Of a DNA stretch of 64,000 nucleotides, positions 43,875 through 53,645 are shown piece after piece. The notes beneath the pieces are model-generated. The model searched no databases. It was not told where the DNA came from and saw only the letters and a program-made list of their open reading frames with translations. The DNA comes from an uncultured Lachnospiraceae bacterium (lineage in GTDB: Bacteria > Bacillota > Clostridia > Lachnospirales > Lachnospiraceae), in contig CAMWBY010000016.1 in assembly GCA_947172645.1 (NCBI GenBank), forward strand, positions 44,068 to 108,067, in the 5' to 3' direction. Numbering within the stretch: position 1 is the stretch's first letter; each line of letters starts with the position of its first letter. A program made the translations under genes and the position numbers.

Positions 43875-44486
43875 TTATTCCCGCGGGATATTTGCCTCTA
43901 TGTTATTTGTAAATCCGCGCAAGAAGGTGGGGAGCAGAGTGCCTGAATACTGATAGAGGGAGTATTCGCCGTTGCACAGGCACCAGTCGTACATGATGGC
44001 CCGTTCGAAAAGAGAGTAGCCCTTCACGATTTCATTGACGGACAGGTCGGTGCGAAATTCCTCTCTTTTCTGGCCGTTAATGATGATTTTGCGAAGCAGT
44101 CTATAGTACAGCCTGTCATGGTCAAGCAGATGTTTCTCCCCGGCGGTCACAAGCTGTGTGGACAAAAGCCTTGCCAACAGGTCAAGTGGGACGCGGTTTT
44201 CAATCATCAGGAAAAGCTCATGGTTCAGATACACGAGCTTATCCGTGGCGGAAGGGTATTCTTCCAGCGTAGGAAGAAGTTCCTCGTATTTCCGGTCGAA
44301 GAGATAGGAAAGAGAGGACAGAAGCGCATCCTTGCTGTCGAAGTAATGATAGAAGGAACCTTTGGACGTCTCAGAGTGCTCTACGATATCGTCTATGGTG
44401 GTATTCTCATAGCCCTGTTCGTAAAAAAGTTCCCATGCAGATTCTACAATCCGTCCTTTTGTATTTCGACTGTCTTTCCTTGGCAT
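43875..44486 (-). CDS. TetR/AcrR-family regulator
   Basis: A 203-residue one-component regulator: N-terminal HTH (RIVESAWELFYEQGYENTTIDDIVEHSETSKGSFYHYF, about 11-48, split here only by family convention) and an all-helical ligand-binding domain. It is encoded upstream of the symporter on the same strand, about 185 bp apart, and may control it or itself. Confidence 0.92.
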   Translation of the reverse strand: MPRKDSRNTKGRIVESAWELFYEQGYENTTIDDIVEHSETSKGSFYHYFDSKDALLSSLSYLFDRKYEELLPTLEEYPSATDKLVYLNHELFLMIENRVPLDLLARLLSTQLVTAGEKHLLDHDRLYYRLLRKIIINGQKREEFRTDLSVNEIVKGYSLFERAIMYDWCLCNGEYSLYQYSGTLLPTFLRGFTNNIEANIPRE

Positions 44487-44696
44487 TTGCAGGATTCTCC
44501 TTTATCTGTAGCTTTATATTTGTATGCTAGTACAGTATTTGTATTATATATGTTCTCGGAAAAGTATGCAAGAGTGAAGCAAACGGATTGTTTTTGGATT
44601 TGACAGCGCGGGAGGGAGACGTTAGTATTTTAATTGATTGGCATTAACTTGGCTCGTTGCCTGCGGGAATAAAGCAGCGCGGAAATGGAGTGGAAG

Positions 44697-46109
44697 ATGG
44701 ACGCAAGGAAGGTACTCCCCGAAGAGTTTCTGGCAAGGATGGAAAGGCTTTTGGGTTCAGAATACGATGATTTCCTGGGAAGCTATGGCATGGAGCGGCA
44801 TTATGGGCTGCGCCGGAATCCGTTAAAGGCCTCGGAAAAGCAATTCCTGGAGAGGATTCCTTTTAAATTGGAACCGGTAAGTTGGGCGGCGGAAGGATAT
44901 TATTATCAGCCGCAGGAGCAGCCGGGCAGACATATTCTGCATGAGGCTGGCGCGTACTATATCCAGGAGCCTTCCGCCATGGCAGTGGCGGAGGTTTTGG
45001 ACCCAAGGCCCGGAGAATATATTCTGGATTTATGTGCCGCGCCGGGCGGTAAGAGTACGCAGATTGCCGGGAAGATGCAGGGACAGGGACTTCTTGTATC
45101 CAATGAGATGATAGCAAGCCGTGCCAAAATATTGTCACAGAATGTGGAACGCATGGGTATCAGGAACTGTGTGGTGTGCAATGAGACGCCGGAGCGTCTG
45201 TCTGCGTTTTTCCCATCCTTTTTTGACCGGATTGCAGTGGATGCCCCTTGTTCCGGGGAGGGGATGTTCCGCAAAGACGAGACGGCGGTGGCGGAGTGGA
45301 GCGCGGCCCATGTGAGTATGTGTGCCGAACGTCAATTAGGGATTTTGGAGGAAGCGGCCGGCATGTTAAAACCGGGCGGCGTTTTAGTCTATTCCACCTG
45401 TACATTTGCGCCGGACGAAAATGAGGGCGTGGTCAGTAGGTTTCTGAGGGAGCATACGGAGTTTTCCGTTGAAGAGGCGGATTGCGGGCATTTTTTTGCT
45501 GCCGGGCGGCCTGACTGGATTGACGGTGCGCCGGAGGGGATAGAGCATACGATGCGGCTGTGGCCCCACCTTCTGAAAGGGGAAGGACATTTCATCGCAA
45601 AAATGAGAAAAGGGGGTGTCCTTTGTCCCAATCCGGAAGTGAAACAGGAAACAAGACAGGTTGGCAAAGGAAGAAAGAAGACAGCGGCATCTGACATAGA
45701 AGGCCGGGTACAGGATTTTCTTACCGGGGAACTGGGACTGGCGGCGGAGTGGTTGGAGAGAAACGGCGGCGTTTTGCGGACTTTCGGGGAACAGGTTTAT
45801 CTGACGCCCGCGGCCATACCGTCCATGGAGGGTATGAAAATTGTGCGTCCGGGACTGCATTTGGCGACAGACAAGAAAAACCGCATGGAGCCGTCACATT
45901 CGCTTGCACTTACGCTTAATATAGAAGAAACAGACAAAACGGTGGATTTGACGCAGGAAGAGGCAAAGAAGTATCTGCATGGCGAGAGTCTGTCCGATAA
46001 GCCTGGGAAGGGATGGTGCTTGCTCTGTTATCAGGGTTATCCGCTTGGTTTTGGCAAGGCGGTGAACGGGCAGATAAAGAATCATTATCCGAAAGGGCTG
46101 CGTAGATGA
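44697..46109 (+). CDS. RsmF-like rRNA cytosine-C5 methyltransferase
   Basis: About 470 residues. NOL1/NOP2/Sun-type SAM methyltransferase core (about 90-300) with DLCAAPGGKSTQIA for SAM binding and the two catalytic cysteines in DAPCSGEGMF and YSTCTFAPDENE. A C-terminal RsmF-like domain ends in KAVNGQIKNHYPKGLRR. It modifies a cytosine in rRNA. ATG 44697 has GGAG 6 bases upstream; ATG 44685 is possible. Confidence 0.92.
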   Translation: MDARKVLPEEFLARMERLLGSEYDDFLGSYGMERHYGLRRNPLKASEKQFLERIPFKLEPVSWAAEGYYYQPQEQPGRHILHEAGAYYIQEPSAMAVAEVLDPRPGEYILDLCAAPGGKSTQIAGKMQGQGLLVSNEMIASRAKILSQNVERMGIRNCVVCNETPERLSAFFPSFFDRIAVDAPCSGEGMFRKDETAVAEWSAAHVSMCAERQLGILEEAAGMLKPGGVLVYSTCTFAPDENEGVVSRFLREHTEFSVEEADCGHFFAAGRPDWIDGAPEGIEHTMRLWPHLLKGEGHFIAKMRKGGVLCPNPEVKQETRQVGKGRKKTAASDIEGRVQDFLTGELGLAAEWLERNGGVLRTFGEQVYLTPAAIPSMEGMKIVRPGLHLATDKKNRMEPSHSLALTLNIEETDKTVDLTQEEAKKYLHGESLSDKPGKGWCLLCYQGYPLGFGKAVNGQIKNHYPKGLRR

Positions 46110-46211
46110 CATAAATAGCCTCTTGTAAAATGATTCTGACTGGAATATACTAGGTTTGGGTTTATTTTTTCGGATAAAATACCCTAATTCGTATTTAGGG
46201 GAGCGTTGTCT

Positions 46212-47633
46212 ATGTTATTTTCCAGTATTGGTTTTTTATTCCGGTTTTTGCCGGTTTTTATGTTGATATATTTAGTTGTCCCTGCAAAATACCGGAATAT
46301 TATTCTGTTGGCGGGGAGTCTTATTTTCTATGGAGTAGGAGAACCGTTCTTTGTTCTGCTGCTCGTTCTTTCTGTCCTGATGAATTACGGCCTCAGCAGA
46401 TATATGTTCTGGGAGCCGCGTTTTCCGCAGCAAAACCGTTCTTTAAAGAGGGTGAGGCGCCGCAAAATTGCGCTGATTGCATCACTGGTTATCGATTTTG
46501 GAATGCTGTTTGTATTTAAATATTGGGATTTTGCGGCGAACACAGTGAACGGACTGGCAGGACAGAGAGTCGTGCCTCTTCTTATGCTTGCGCTCCCGCT
46601 TGGTATCAGTTTCTATACGTTTCAGATGGTTTCCTATCAGATTGACTGTTACCGCGGCACGATGAAAGCGCCGGCGGGTTTCGTTCCCTTTGCAGCTTAT
46701 GTAGGCATGTTCCCGCAGTTGATTGCCGGGCCGATTGTACGGTATGACGAAGTGGCGGACAGGATGCAGAGCCGGAGAATAAGGTTTCGCGATTTGGAAG
46801 AAGGCTTGAAGCTTTTTACGGTAGGCTTGGGACTGAAAGTACTTCTGGCGAACCAGATTGGTACGTTGTGGAATACGATTATGACGGCAGGCCCGGGTAA
46901 TTTAAACGCTGCCGTGGCATGGATGGGGGCAGCCGCCTATTCCATGCAAATTTATTTTGATTTCTGGGGATATTCCGTGATGGCGATGGGGCTTGGACAG
47001 ATGCTTGGATTTGTGATTCCACGTAACTTTGATGACCCATATTCTTCCCGGTCCATCTCCGAATTTTGGCGCAGGTGGCATATCACGCTTGGCAGATGGT
47101 TCAAGGAGTATGTCTATATTCCTTTGGGCGGCAGCCGCAAAGGCAGTTTCAGGACAATATGCAATCTGTTTGCCGTGTGGGCTTTCACAGGGCTATGGCA
47201 CGGGGCGGATTGGAATTTCCTGCTGTGGGGGCTTCTGTTTTTTGTAATTTTGACAATTGAAAAGAACAGTTACGGCAAATGGCTTGAGCAGACGAAAGCG
47301 CTTGGGCATATATATACGGTGTTGATTATCCCGGTTACGTGGGTAGTGTTCGCCATAACCGATGTGAGGCAGCTTGCCGCTTACATAGGAAATATGTTTG
47401 GAATACATAAAACGGCGGCCATGGTAGGCAACCAACATTTCATGCGGTATATGCAGGAATATCTTGTGTTACTATTTTTCTGTATTCTATTTGCGACACC
47501 GTTTCCGCGCAAGCTGTATCATAAATGGAAGGACAAATGGTTTATGGTGGTTATCTTGCTTTTTGTTTTTTGGTTTTCGGTACATGAAATCATGGTGGGA
47601 AGCAACAATCCATTCTTATATTTTAGGTTTTAA
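46212..47633 (+). CDS. MBOAT-family O-acyltransferase, AlgI-like
   Basis: About 473 residues with ten or more hydrophobic segments. Typical AlgI/DltB-like features: LPLGISFYTFQMVSYQIDCYRG, LIAGPIVRYDEV, FDDPYSSRSISEFWRRWHITLGRWFKEYVYIPLGGSRKG and the active-site His in FTGLWHGADWNF. Such proteins move acyl, usually acetyl, groups across the membrane to an extracellular polymer. GGGGAG precedes ATG 46212. The next gene encodes a matching SGNH-type partner. Confidence 0.92.
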   Translation: MLFSSIGFLFRFLPVFMLIYLVVPAKYRNIILLAGSLIFYGVGEPFFVLLLVLSVLMNYGLSRYMFWEPRFPQQNRSLKRVRRRKIALIASLVIDFGMLFVFKYWDFAANTVNGLAGQRVVPLLMLALPLGISFYTFQMVSYQIDCYRGTMKAPAGFVPFAAYVGMFPQLIAGPIVRYDEVADRMQSRRIRFRDLEEGLKLFTVGLGLKVLLANQIGTLWNTIMTAGPGNLNAAVAWMGAAAYSMQIYFDFWGYSVMAMGLGQMLGFVIPRNFDDPYSSRSISEFWRRWHITLGRWFKEYVYIPLGGSRKGSFRTICNLFAVWAFTGLWHGADWNFLLWGLLFFVILTIEKNSYGKWLEQTKALGHIYTVLIIPVTWVVFAITDVRQLAAYIGNMFGIHKTAAMVGNQHFMRYMQEYLVLLFFCILFATPFPRKLYHKWKDKWFMVVILLFVFWFSVHEIMVGSNNPFLYFRF

Positions 47634-47677
47634 TAAGCGGTAACTGTCTGGTATGGGAGCGATGGGGTTGATTACGT

Positions 47678-49111
47678 ATGAAAAAGAATAAAAATAAAAA
47701 GAAAAAAGCACAGAAGAATAATGTCAGTGCACGGAAGAAAAATAATAAAAAAACACAGCAAATACAAAAAGCGGCCGGGCAAGGAAGGGCGAAAGAGCCT
47801 GAAAAAGACAAGAAAACTATTGAAATAACACAAGATATTAAAATAGAAGAAATAACAGAAGATATCGTAAAAGATAACGGAGAAAATAAAACTAATAAAG
47901 CCGAGGAAGCTGTCAAAGAAAAGAAGAGAGGCCGGAAGAGAAAGAAAACCTGGAAAGAGCAGATAAGCGTGTGTCCTTATCTGATTATTGTTGCGGCCAC
48001 GTCCCTGGCGGCCATGGTCTGTTCTGACGAAATCGGAATACGTGCGGCAGCAAGGGAGGCGCATACGGTGGCATTGGAGACGATGGGGAAGAGCGTACCC
48101 ACGCAGGAATATGCCTCTGACCAGTCGACGGAATATACACCGGAAGACGGTGAAATCCTGCAGCAGGAAGAAGGAGCGGAAAAAGAAGAAGAAAAAACAA
48201 CGGATGAATTGGAAAATGCAGGAGAATGCAAGGAGACATCTGATGATAAAATAAACGAAGATGGACTGGATAACGAACCGGAGGAAGATGAAGAGGCTGA
48301 TAATACGGAGGAAACGCCCGTAGGGATTACAAGATTTGAAACATACGAGCCACGAGTGACGGATTCCATATATTACAGCGATGCAGGAAAAATTGCATTG
48401 ACGACAGAGTATCCGTACACAAAAGAAAACGAGAGTTATTTTAAAGATGCGGCATTTTTAGGCGATTCGCGTACTCTGGGCATATCAGATTATGCGGGAT
48501 TAGATGAAGCGGATTTCTACTGTGACAGCGGAATGACAATCTTTAAGCTCTTGGGAGAAGACGGGGTCACTTACCAGAAGACGGGGAATAAGGAAAATCT
48601 TACGCAGGTGTTGCAGCAGAAGCAATATGGAAAAATTTATATGATGCTTGGTATGAATGAACTGGGTTATGGCAACACGGAAATGTATCTGAAACAGTAC
48701 CGGGAGGTTGTGGAACAGATTAGAGAGTGGCAGCCGGGGGCGATTATTTATATTATGGCGAATCTCCATGTCAGCCAAGAGAAGAATAATTTGGAGACAG
48801 AGTTTAACAATATGAATATCAATGCCAAGAATGCGGCGTCGGCTACGCTGGCGAACGGGACTGATATTTTTTATCTGGATGCAAATCCGCTTTTTACAGA
48901 CGAGGAAGGCTGCCTGAATGCGGAAATATCATTCGACGGTGTGCATCTCTATGCGCAGCATTATGAAGCGTGGAGGGAATTTCTGTTAGAGCATGCTGTT
49001 GAACCTGTGGAGGCGCAGGAATCATCTGATGAGGCAGGTGCAGGCATTGCGGCGGGGTTGTCGGCTTCTAAAATGGAGAACGGTTGTTATGGAAAAAATA
49101 CGGCTCAATAA
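47678..49111 (+). CDS. Membrane-anchored SGNH-like protein, partner of the MBOAT enzyme
   Basis: A 477-residue protein: a Lys-rich cytoplasmic stretch (1-105), one membrane span (about 107-122), an acidic extracellular linker (about 150-225) and an SGNH domain with AFLGDSRTLG (Ser264), MMLGMNELGYG and DGVHLY. The arrangement parallels the AlgJ/AlgX or DltD-type partners that transfer the acyl group outside the cell. Starts 44 bp after the MBOAT gene; its 3' end overlaps the pseudouridine synthase gene by 23 bp. Confidence 0.85.
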   Translation: MKKNKNKKKKAQKNNVSARKKNNKKTQQIQKAAGQGRAKEPEKDKKTIEITQDIKIEEITEDIVKDNGENKTNKAEEAVKEKKRGRKRKKTWKEQISVCPYLIIVAATSLAAMVCSDEIGIRAAAREAHTVALETMGKSVPTQEYASDQSTEYTPEDGEILQQEEGAEKEEEKTTDELENAGECKETSDDKINEDGLDNEPEEDEEADNTEETPVGITRFETYEPRVTDSIYYSDAGKIALTTEYPYTKENESYFKDAAFLGDSRTLGISDYAGLDEADFYCDSGMTIFKLLGEDGVTYQKTGNKENLTQVLQQKQYGKIYMMLGMNELGYGNTEMYLKQYREVVEQIREWQPGAIIYIMANLHVSQEKNNLETEFNNMNINAKNAASATLANGTDIFYLDANPLFTDEEGCLNAEISFDGVHLYAQHYEAWREFLLEHAVEPVEAQESSDEAGAGIAAGLSASKMENGCYGKNTAQ

Positions 49112-49793
49112 ATATCTGGCATCCTGCGGGATATGTTCGAGAAGGGATGCGGACAGATTGATAGAACAGGGCGTAGTCACAGTCAATGGCACAGCCGCGG
49201 TTCAGGGGATGAAAGTGGGAGAACAGGATACGGTATGCGTCCATGGGAAGAAAGTGGAAGGATGTGCCAGGAAGGTAGTGCTTGCCTACTATAAACCTGT
49301 GGGGGTTGTCTGTACGGAGCGGGATGTCCATGCGGAGCGCACCGTTATCGACGAGATACAGTATCCTATACGGGTTACCTATGCCGGAAGACTGGACAAG
49401 GATTCGGAAGGGCTGCTGCTTATGACTAATGACGGGGCATTGATTGACGATATGATGCGCAGTGCGAATAAGCATGAAAAGGAATATATTGTCAAGACAT
49501 CCGGGGAGTGGACGGAAGAGGCGATTTCCAATATGCGCAGCGGTGTATATTTGGAAGAACTGGATGCCACAACCCGCCCCTGTATGATTGAGAGGGTAGG
49601 AAGCCATACAATCCGTATGGTGCTGACCCAGGGGATGAACAGGCAGATTCGCCGTATGTGCATGACCCAGGGGTATGAAGTGAGCTCGCTAAAAAGAACA
49701 CGTGTTATAAACGTTTCCCTTGGCAACTTAAAGCCGGGGGAGTATAGAGAACTGACACAGGATGAAATAGAAGAGCTATATAGCATACTGTGA
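49089..49793 (+). CDS. RsuA/RluB/RluF-type RNA pseudouridine synthase
   Basis: About 234 residues: S4 RNA-binding domain (about 3-55, IRLNKYLASCGICSRRDADRLIEQG) and catalytic domain with the Asp in AGRLDKDSEGLLLMTNDG and the QGMNRQIRRM motif. It isomerises a uridine of rRNA (RluF-like by sequence). ATG 49089 lies inside the previous gene with GGAG 10 bases upstream; this gives the normal family N-terminus. Confidence 0.92.
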   Translation: MEKIRLNKYLASCGICSRRDADRLIEQGVVTVNGTAAVQGMKVGEQDTVCVHGKKVEGCARKVVLAYYKPVGVVCTERDVHAERTVIDEIQYPIRVTYAGRLDKDSEGLLLMTNDGALIDDMMRSANKHEKEYIVKTSGEWTEEAISNMRSGVYLEELDATTRPCMIERVGSHTIRMVLTQGMNRQIRRMCMTQGYEVSSLKRTRVINVSLGNLKPGEYRELTQDEIEELYSIL

Positions 49794-49806
49794 CATGGAG
49801 GTTAGC

Positions 49807-51777
49807 ATGGAAAATAAGATATTGGATAACAAAACAGACCGGATGAAAGAACTGGTCTCTCTTTTAAATAAGGCTTCTCAGGCTTACTATGCACAAGACA
49901 CGGAGATTATGAGCAATTTCGAGTATGACCGTCTGTATGATGAACTGATGGGTTTAGAAAAAGAAACGGGCGTTATCATCTCCAACAGCCCCACTGTGCA
50001 TGTGGGATATGAGGCAGTGGACGAACTTCCGAAAGAGAAACATGAAAAACTGATGTTATCTTTAGCCAAGACGAAGAGCAGGGAAGAGCTGCGTGACTGG
50101 TTGGACGGGAGAGAAGGTCTGCTTTCCTGGAAACTGGACGGATTGACTATTGTTTTGACTTATTCTGGCGGAAGGCTTGTGAAGGCGGTTACAAGAGGGA
50201 ATGGCGAAGTGGGAGAGGTCATTACCAACAACGCCAAGGTATTTAAGAACGTTCCGGTGTCGATTCCATACCAGGGTGAGCTTATCTTGCGTGGCGAGGC
50301 AGTAATTACTTACAGTGAGTTTGGGCGGATTAACAGCCAGATAGAAGATGTGGAGGCAAAGTATAAGAATCCAAGGAACTTGTGCAGTGGTTCCGTGCGG
50401 CAGCTCAACAATGAGATTACTGCCTCACGGAATGTCAATTTCTATGCTTTTAGCCTTGTTAAGGCTGAGGGAGAAGAATTCGGCAATTCGCGGGCAGCAC
50501 AGTTTAAGTTTCTGGCAGAGCAGGGATTTGATGTGGTGGAATACCGATTGGTGAATCCCGATACGGTGGGGGAGGCGATTACTTATTTTGAAGAGCATAT
50601 ACAGACTTACGACATTCCCTCAGACGGGTTGGTGTTGACCTATGAGGATATTGCTTATGGGCAGTCGCTTGGACGGACGGCGAAATTTCCCAGGGATTCT
50701 ATTGCTTTTAAGTGGGCAGACGAATTGTGTGAGACGGTGCTTATGGAGATGGAGTGGAGTGCAAGCCGGACCGGCTTGATTAATCCGGTGGCTATATTTG
50801 AACCGGTGGAGTTGGAAGGCACTACCGTCAGCCGTGCATCCGTGCACAATATCAGCATTGTCAGAGGCCTGAAGCTTGGAATCGGGGACCGTATCACGGT
50901 CTATAAAGCCAATATGATTATTCCGCAGATTGCCGAGAATCTGACGCAGAGCGATACGTTAGAAATTCCGGAGACATGTCCTGTCTGCGGGGGGCCTACC
51001 CAAGTGCGGCAGGTCAACGACGTGCAGTCGCTTTATTGCAACAATCCTGCCTGCGATGCGAAGAAAATTAAGTCCTTTACCCTTTTTGTGAGCAGGGATG
51101 CGATGAATGTGGACGGTCTGTCGGAGTCAACCTTGGAGAAGTTTCTTGCAAGAGGATTCTTACATGAGTTTGCCGATTTGTTCAAGCTTAGCCGGTATGA
51201 AGAGGAGATTACGCAGATGGAGGGCTTCGGTGAGAAGTCCTATGGAAATCTGATGGAAAGTATTGAAAATGCCAGAATCACTACCCTTCCGAGGATAGTC
51301 TACGGGCTTGGCATTGAGAATGTGGGTGTGGCGAATGCCCGTGTTCTGTGTAGATATTTTAATTTTTCACTGGAGGGGCTGCGGACGGCGTCCGTGGAAG
51401 AGCTGAGCGATATAGACGGTATCGGAGAGGTCATCGCCACCGGGATTTACGAATTTTTCCATGATAAAGAAAAAGCAGAGCAACTTGAGCATCTGCTCGC
51501 GGAGCTTCGGATTGCCCAGGAGACAGTGGATGAGGGGACGCAGACACTGAAAGGGATGAGTTTTGTCATTACAGGGAGCTTGGAGCATTATGAGAACCGC
51601 AATGCGTTGAAAGCAGAGATAGAAGAACGGGGCGGCAAGGTGACAGGCAGCGTCACGGGTAAGACGACGTGTTTAATTAACAATGACACGATGTCACAGA
51701 CGGCTAAAAATAAAAAGGCCAAAGAGTTAGGCGTGCGTATTATATCGGAAGAGGCATTTATGGAGGAGTATCTATGA
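49807..51777 (+). CDS. ligA: NAD-dependent DNA ligase
   Basis: About 656 residues: Ia domain with YYAQDTEIMSNFEYDRLYDEL, adenylation domain with the nucleophile lysine in WKLDG (Lys109), OB fold, four-Cys zinc finger (CPVCGG ... CNNPACDAKKI), helix-hairpin-helix repeats and a C-terminal BRCT domain (about 580-656). It seals nicks using NAD. The substrate spacing loop (SNSPTVHVG) is shortened relative to the classic SPTQRVG, suggesting a divergent, possibly second ligase. ATG 49807 follows GGAGG. Overlaps azlC by 4 bp. Confidence 0.93.
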   Translation: MENKILDNKTDRMKELVSLLNKASQAYYAQDTEIMSNFEYDRLYDELMGLEKETGVIISNSPTVHVGYEAVDELPKEKHEKLMLSLAKTKSREELRDWLDGREGLLSWKLDGLTIVLTYSGGRLVKAVTRGNGEVGEVITNNAKVFKNVPVSIPYQGELILRGEAVITYSEFGRINSQIEDVEAKYKNPRNLCSGSVRQLNNEITASRNVNFYAFSLVKAEGEEFGNSRAAQFKFLAEQGFDVVEYRLVNPDTVGEAITYFEEHIQTYDIPSDGLVLTYEDIAYGQSLGRTAKFPRDSIAFKWADELCETVLMEMEWSASRTGLINPVAIFEPVELEGTTVSRASVHNISIVRGLKLGIGDRITVYKANMIIPQIAENLTQSDTLEIPETCPVCGGPTQVRQVNDVQSLYCNNPACDAKKIKSFTLFVSRDAMNVDGLSESTLEKFLARGFLHEFADLFKLSRYEEEITQMEGFGEKSYGNLMESIENARITTLPRIVYGLGIENVGVANARVLCRYFNFSLEGLRTASVEELSDIDGIGEVIATGIYEFFHDKEKAEQLEHLLAELRIAQETVDEGTQTLKGMSFVITGSLEHYENRNALKAEIEERGGKVTGSVTGKTTCLINNDTMSQTAKNKKAKELGVRIISEEAFMEEYL

Positions 51778-52466
51778 AAAGAAAAGCCTTTCAGGCTGCC
51801 TTGCCTCATACGGTGCCGATTGCGGTCGGATTTTTATTTCTTGGGATGTCCTATGGTTTTTTAATGCGCAGCAAAGGATTTTCAGTTTTTTATCCAATGT
51901 TGATGAGTCTTTTTATCTTCGCCGGGTCTATGGAATTTGTGACGGTTAATCTTTTGCTGTCAGCCTTTCAGCCGGCCTACGCTTTTTTTCTTGCACTGAT
52001 GGTCAATGCCAGGCATTTGTTTTACGGTATCTCCATGTTAGGCAGATACAGGAACGTTGGATGGAAAAAGTTCTATTTGATATATGGCATGTGTGACGAG
52101 TCCTTTACGGTCAATTGCAGCGTGACGCCGCCGGATGATGTGGACAAGGGATGGTTTATGTTTTTTGTGACTTTGCTCAACCAAGCTTACTGGGTGACAG
52201 GCGCAACGCTTGGCGGATTTTTGGGATATGTTATCCGGTTTGACACAAAAGGCATTGAATTTGTGATGACTGCCCTGTTTGTTGTGATGTTTCTCGGCCA
52301 GTGGGAGGAGAGTGCTGACCATCGCTCTGCGCTTACGGGGCTTGGCTGTTCCTTTCTTTGTCTGGCGGTGTTTGGGAGCAGCCGTTTTATCATTCCGGCG
52401 ATGGCGCTTATTATCTTATGTTTTACATTTAGCAGGAAGAAAGAAGACAGGAGAGGTGAAGTATGA
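51774..52466 (+). CDS. azlC: AzlC-type branched-chain amino acid exporter subunit
   Basis: A 230-residue membrane protein with about six to seven helices and the AzlC hallmarks [28 protein letters not shown] and [12 protein letters not shown]. Works with AzlD to export branched-chain amino acids or analogues. ATG 51774 overlaps the ligA stop by four bases and the gene overlaps azlD by 4 bp. Confidence 0.92.
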   Translation: MKRKAFQAALPHTVPIAVGFLFLGMSYGFLMRSKGFSVFYPMLMSLFIFAGSMEFVTVNLLLSAFQPAYAFFLALMVNARHLFYGISMLGRYRNVGWKKFYLIYGMCDESFTVNCSVTPPDDVDKGWFMFFVTLLNQAYWVTGATLGGFLGYVIRFDTKGIEFVMTALFVVMFLGQWEESADHRSALTGLGCSFLCLAVFGSSRFIIPAMALIILCFTFSRKKEDRRGEV

Positions 52467-52789
52467 CGACAGCGCAAAGCATCATAACCATTGCCGCCGT
52501 GGTGGCGGGAACAATGGCTACCAGGTTTCTTCCGTTTCTTATTTTCCCGGAAGGAAAGAAACCGCCGGAATATATTGCTTGGCTCGGCACAGTCCTGCCT
52601 CATGCAGTCATTGGGCTGCTTGTGGTTTACTGCCTGAAAGACGCAGTGTTCTCGGCTTATCATGGACTGCCGGAGATAATCGCCATCGGATTTGTTTTCA
52701 TATTACATAAATGGAAGAGAAATACCTTGCTTAGCATTGCAGGCGGAACGGTTTTTTATATGGTTCTTGTGCAGAAGTTATTTGTATAA
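52463..52789 (+). CDS. azlD: AzlD-type branched-chain amino acid exporter subunit
   Basis: A 108-residue protein with about four helices and the AzlD start pattern [32 protein letters not shown]. Small partner of AzlC; ATGA overlap gives translational coupling. Confidence 0.92.
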   Translation: MTTAQSIITIAAVVAGTMATRFLPFLIFPEGKKPPEYIAWLGTVLPHAVIGLLVVYCLKDAVFSAYHGLPEIIAIGFVFILHKWKRNTLLSIAGGTVFYMVLVQKLFV

Positions 52790-52954
52790 AAGATAGAACA
52801 GGGATTGTTTGTAATTTCGATGTGATTATTGTTTAATATATAATTGAAAAAAAGCGGAATTTATTATTTTACCTGAATGTTAAAATGCGTTGCTTGCGGC
52901 AATGGGCAGTTTTACCTACAATAGTGACAGCAACTGGAAAGGAGGCTATCACTG

Positions 52955-53464
52955 ATGATTAACGAAAATATCAAAGCAACCAGAAAATCAAGAGGACTTT
53001 CACAGCAAGAGCTTGCTGTCAAGCTGAACGTGGTGCGGCAAACGGTTTCTAAATGGGAGAGGGGATTGTCAGTCCCCGATTCGGATATGTTGATTGCCAT
53101 CTCGGAAGCGCTTGAAATACCCGTGAGCACCTTGCTTGGAGAAAACGTTATGGAGTCGGAAGTTGACGACTTGAAAGCCATTTCTGCCAAATTGGAGGTG
53201 ATAAACCTGCAGCTTGCACAGAGAAAAATCACAAGCAGAAAAATTTTGCATTGGCTTCTTATCTCATTGTGCGCAGTGATAATAGCAGTTTTTGCAATCT
53301 TGTTGGAGTTAGAAAGTCCTTATTTGGGTTGGGATTACAGCGTTCCTGAAACCGCAATTCTTGGAGTGGCGTTTCACTCATTTGAATGGCTGTTTGTCAG
53401 AGCGGTACCGATTATCCTTATTGGTGCAATCGTTGGAATTTTCTTGACGCGGAAGAAAGAATAG
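52955..53464 (+). CDS. Xre-family regulator with two membrane segments
   Basis: A 169-residue protein: an HTH domain (about 1-60, LSQQELAVKLNVVRQTVSKWERG), a short coiled linker, and two hydrophobic helices (about 104-120 and 146-166). Membrane-tethered Xre proteins of this layout are frequent in Clostridia; the regulated genes are unknown. GGAGGCTATCACTG precedes ATG 52955. Confidence 0.88.
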   Translation: MINENIKATRKSRGLSQQELAVKLNVVRQTVSKWERGLSVPDSDMLIAISEALEIPVSTLLGENVMESEVDDLKAISAKLEVINLQLAQRKITSRKILHWLLISLCAVIIAVFAILLELESPYLGWDYSVPETAILGVAFHSFEWLFVRAVPIILIGAIVGIFLTRKKE

Positions 53465-53580
53465 AAAATCATTATCCCATTATCCACGCCAGGGGGCATA
53501 TTAACGTACATGCTTTATTGCTGACCCGGTATGTAAAAATATAAGCGTCTGCAAGGGAAGAAAAACACCGGGGAATAACT

Positions 53581-53630
53581 GGGAGCCGTTACAAAAGCAG
53601 TGTTCATTCATCTGCTTTTGCAACAGCCCC
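53581..53630. terminator. Long imperfect hairpin between converging genes
   Basis: About 20-base arms, with a few mismatches, around GTTACAAAAGCAG / CTGCTTTTGCAAC and an 11-nt loop. It lies between the Xre gene and the converging GPH transporter gene and is a likely bidirectional terminator, although T tracts are weak. Confidence 0.5.
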
Positions 53631-53645
53631 TTATATGTTGAAACG

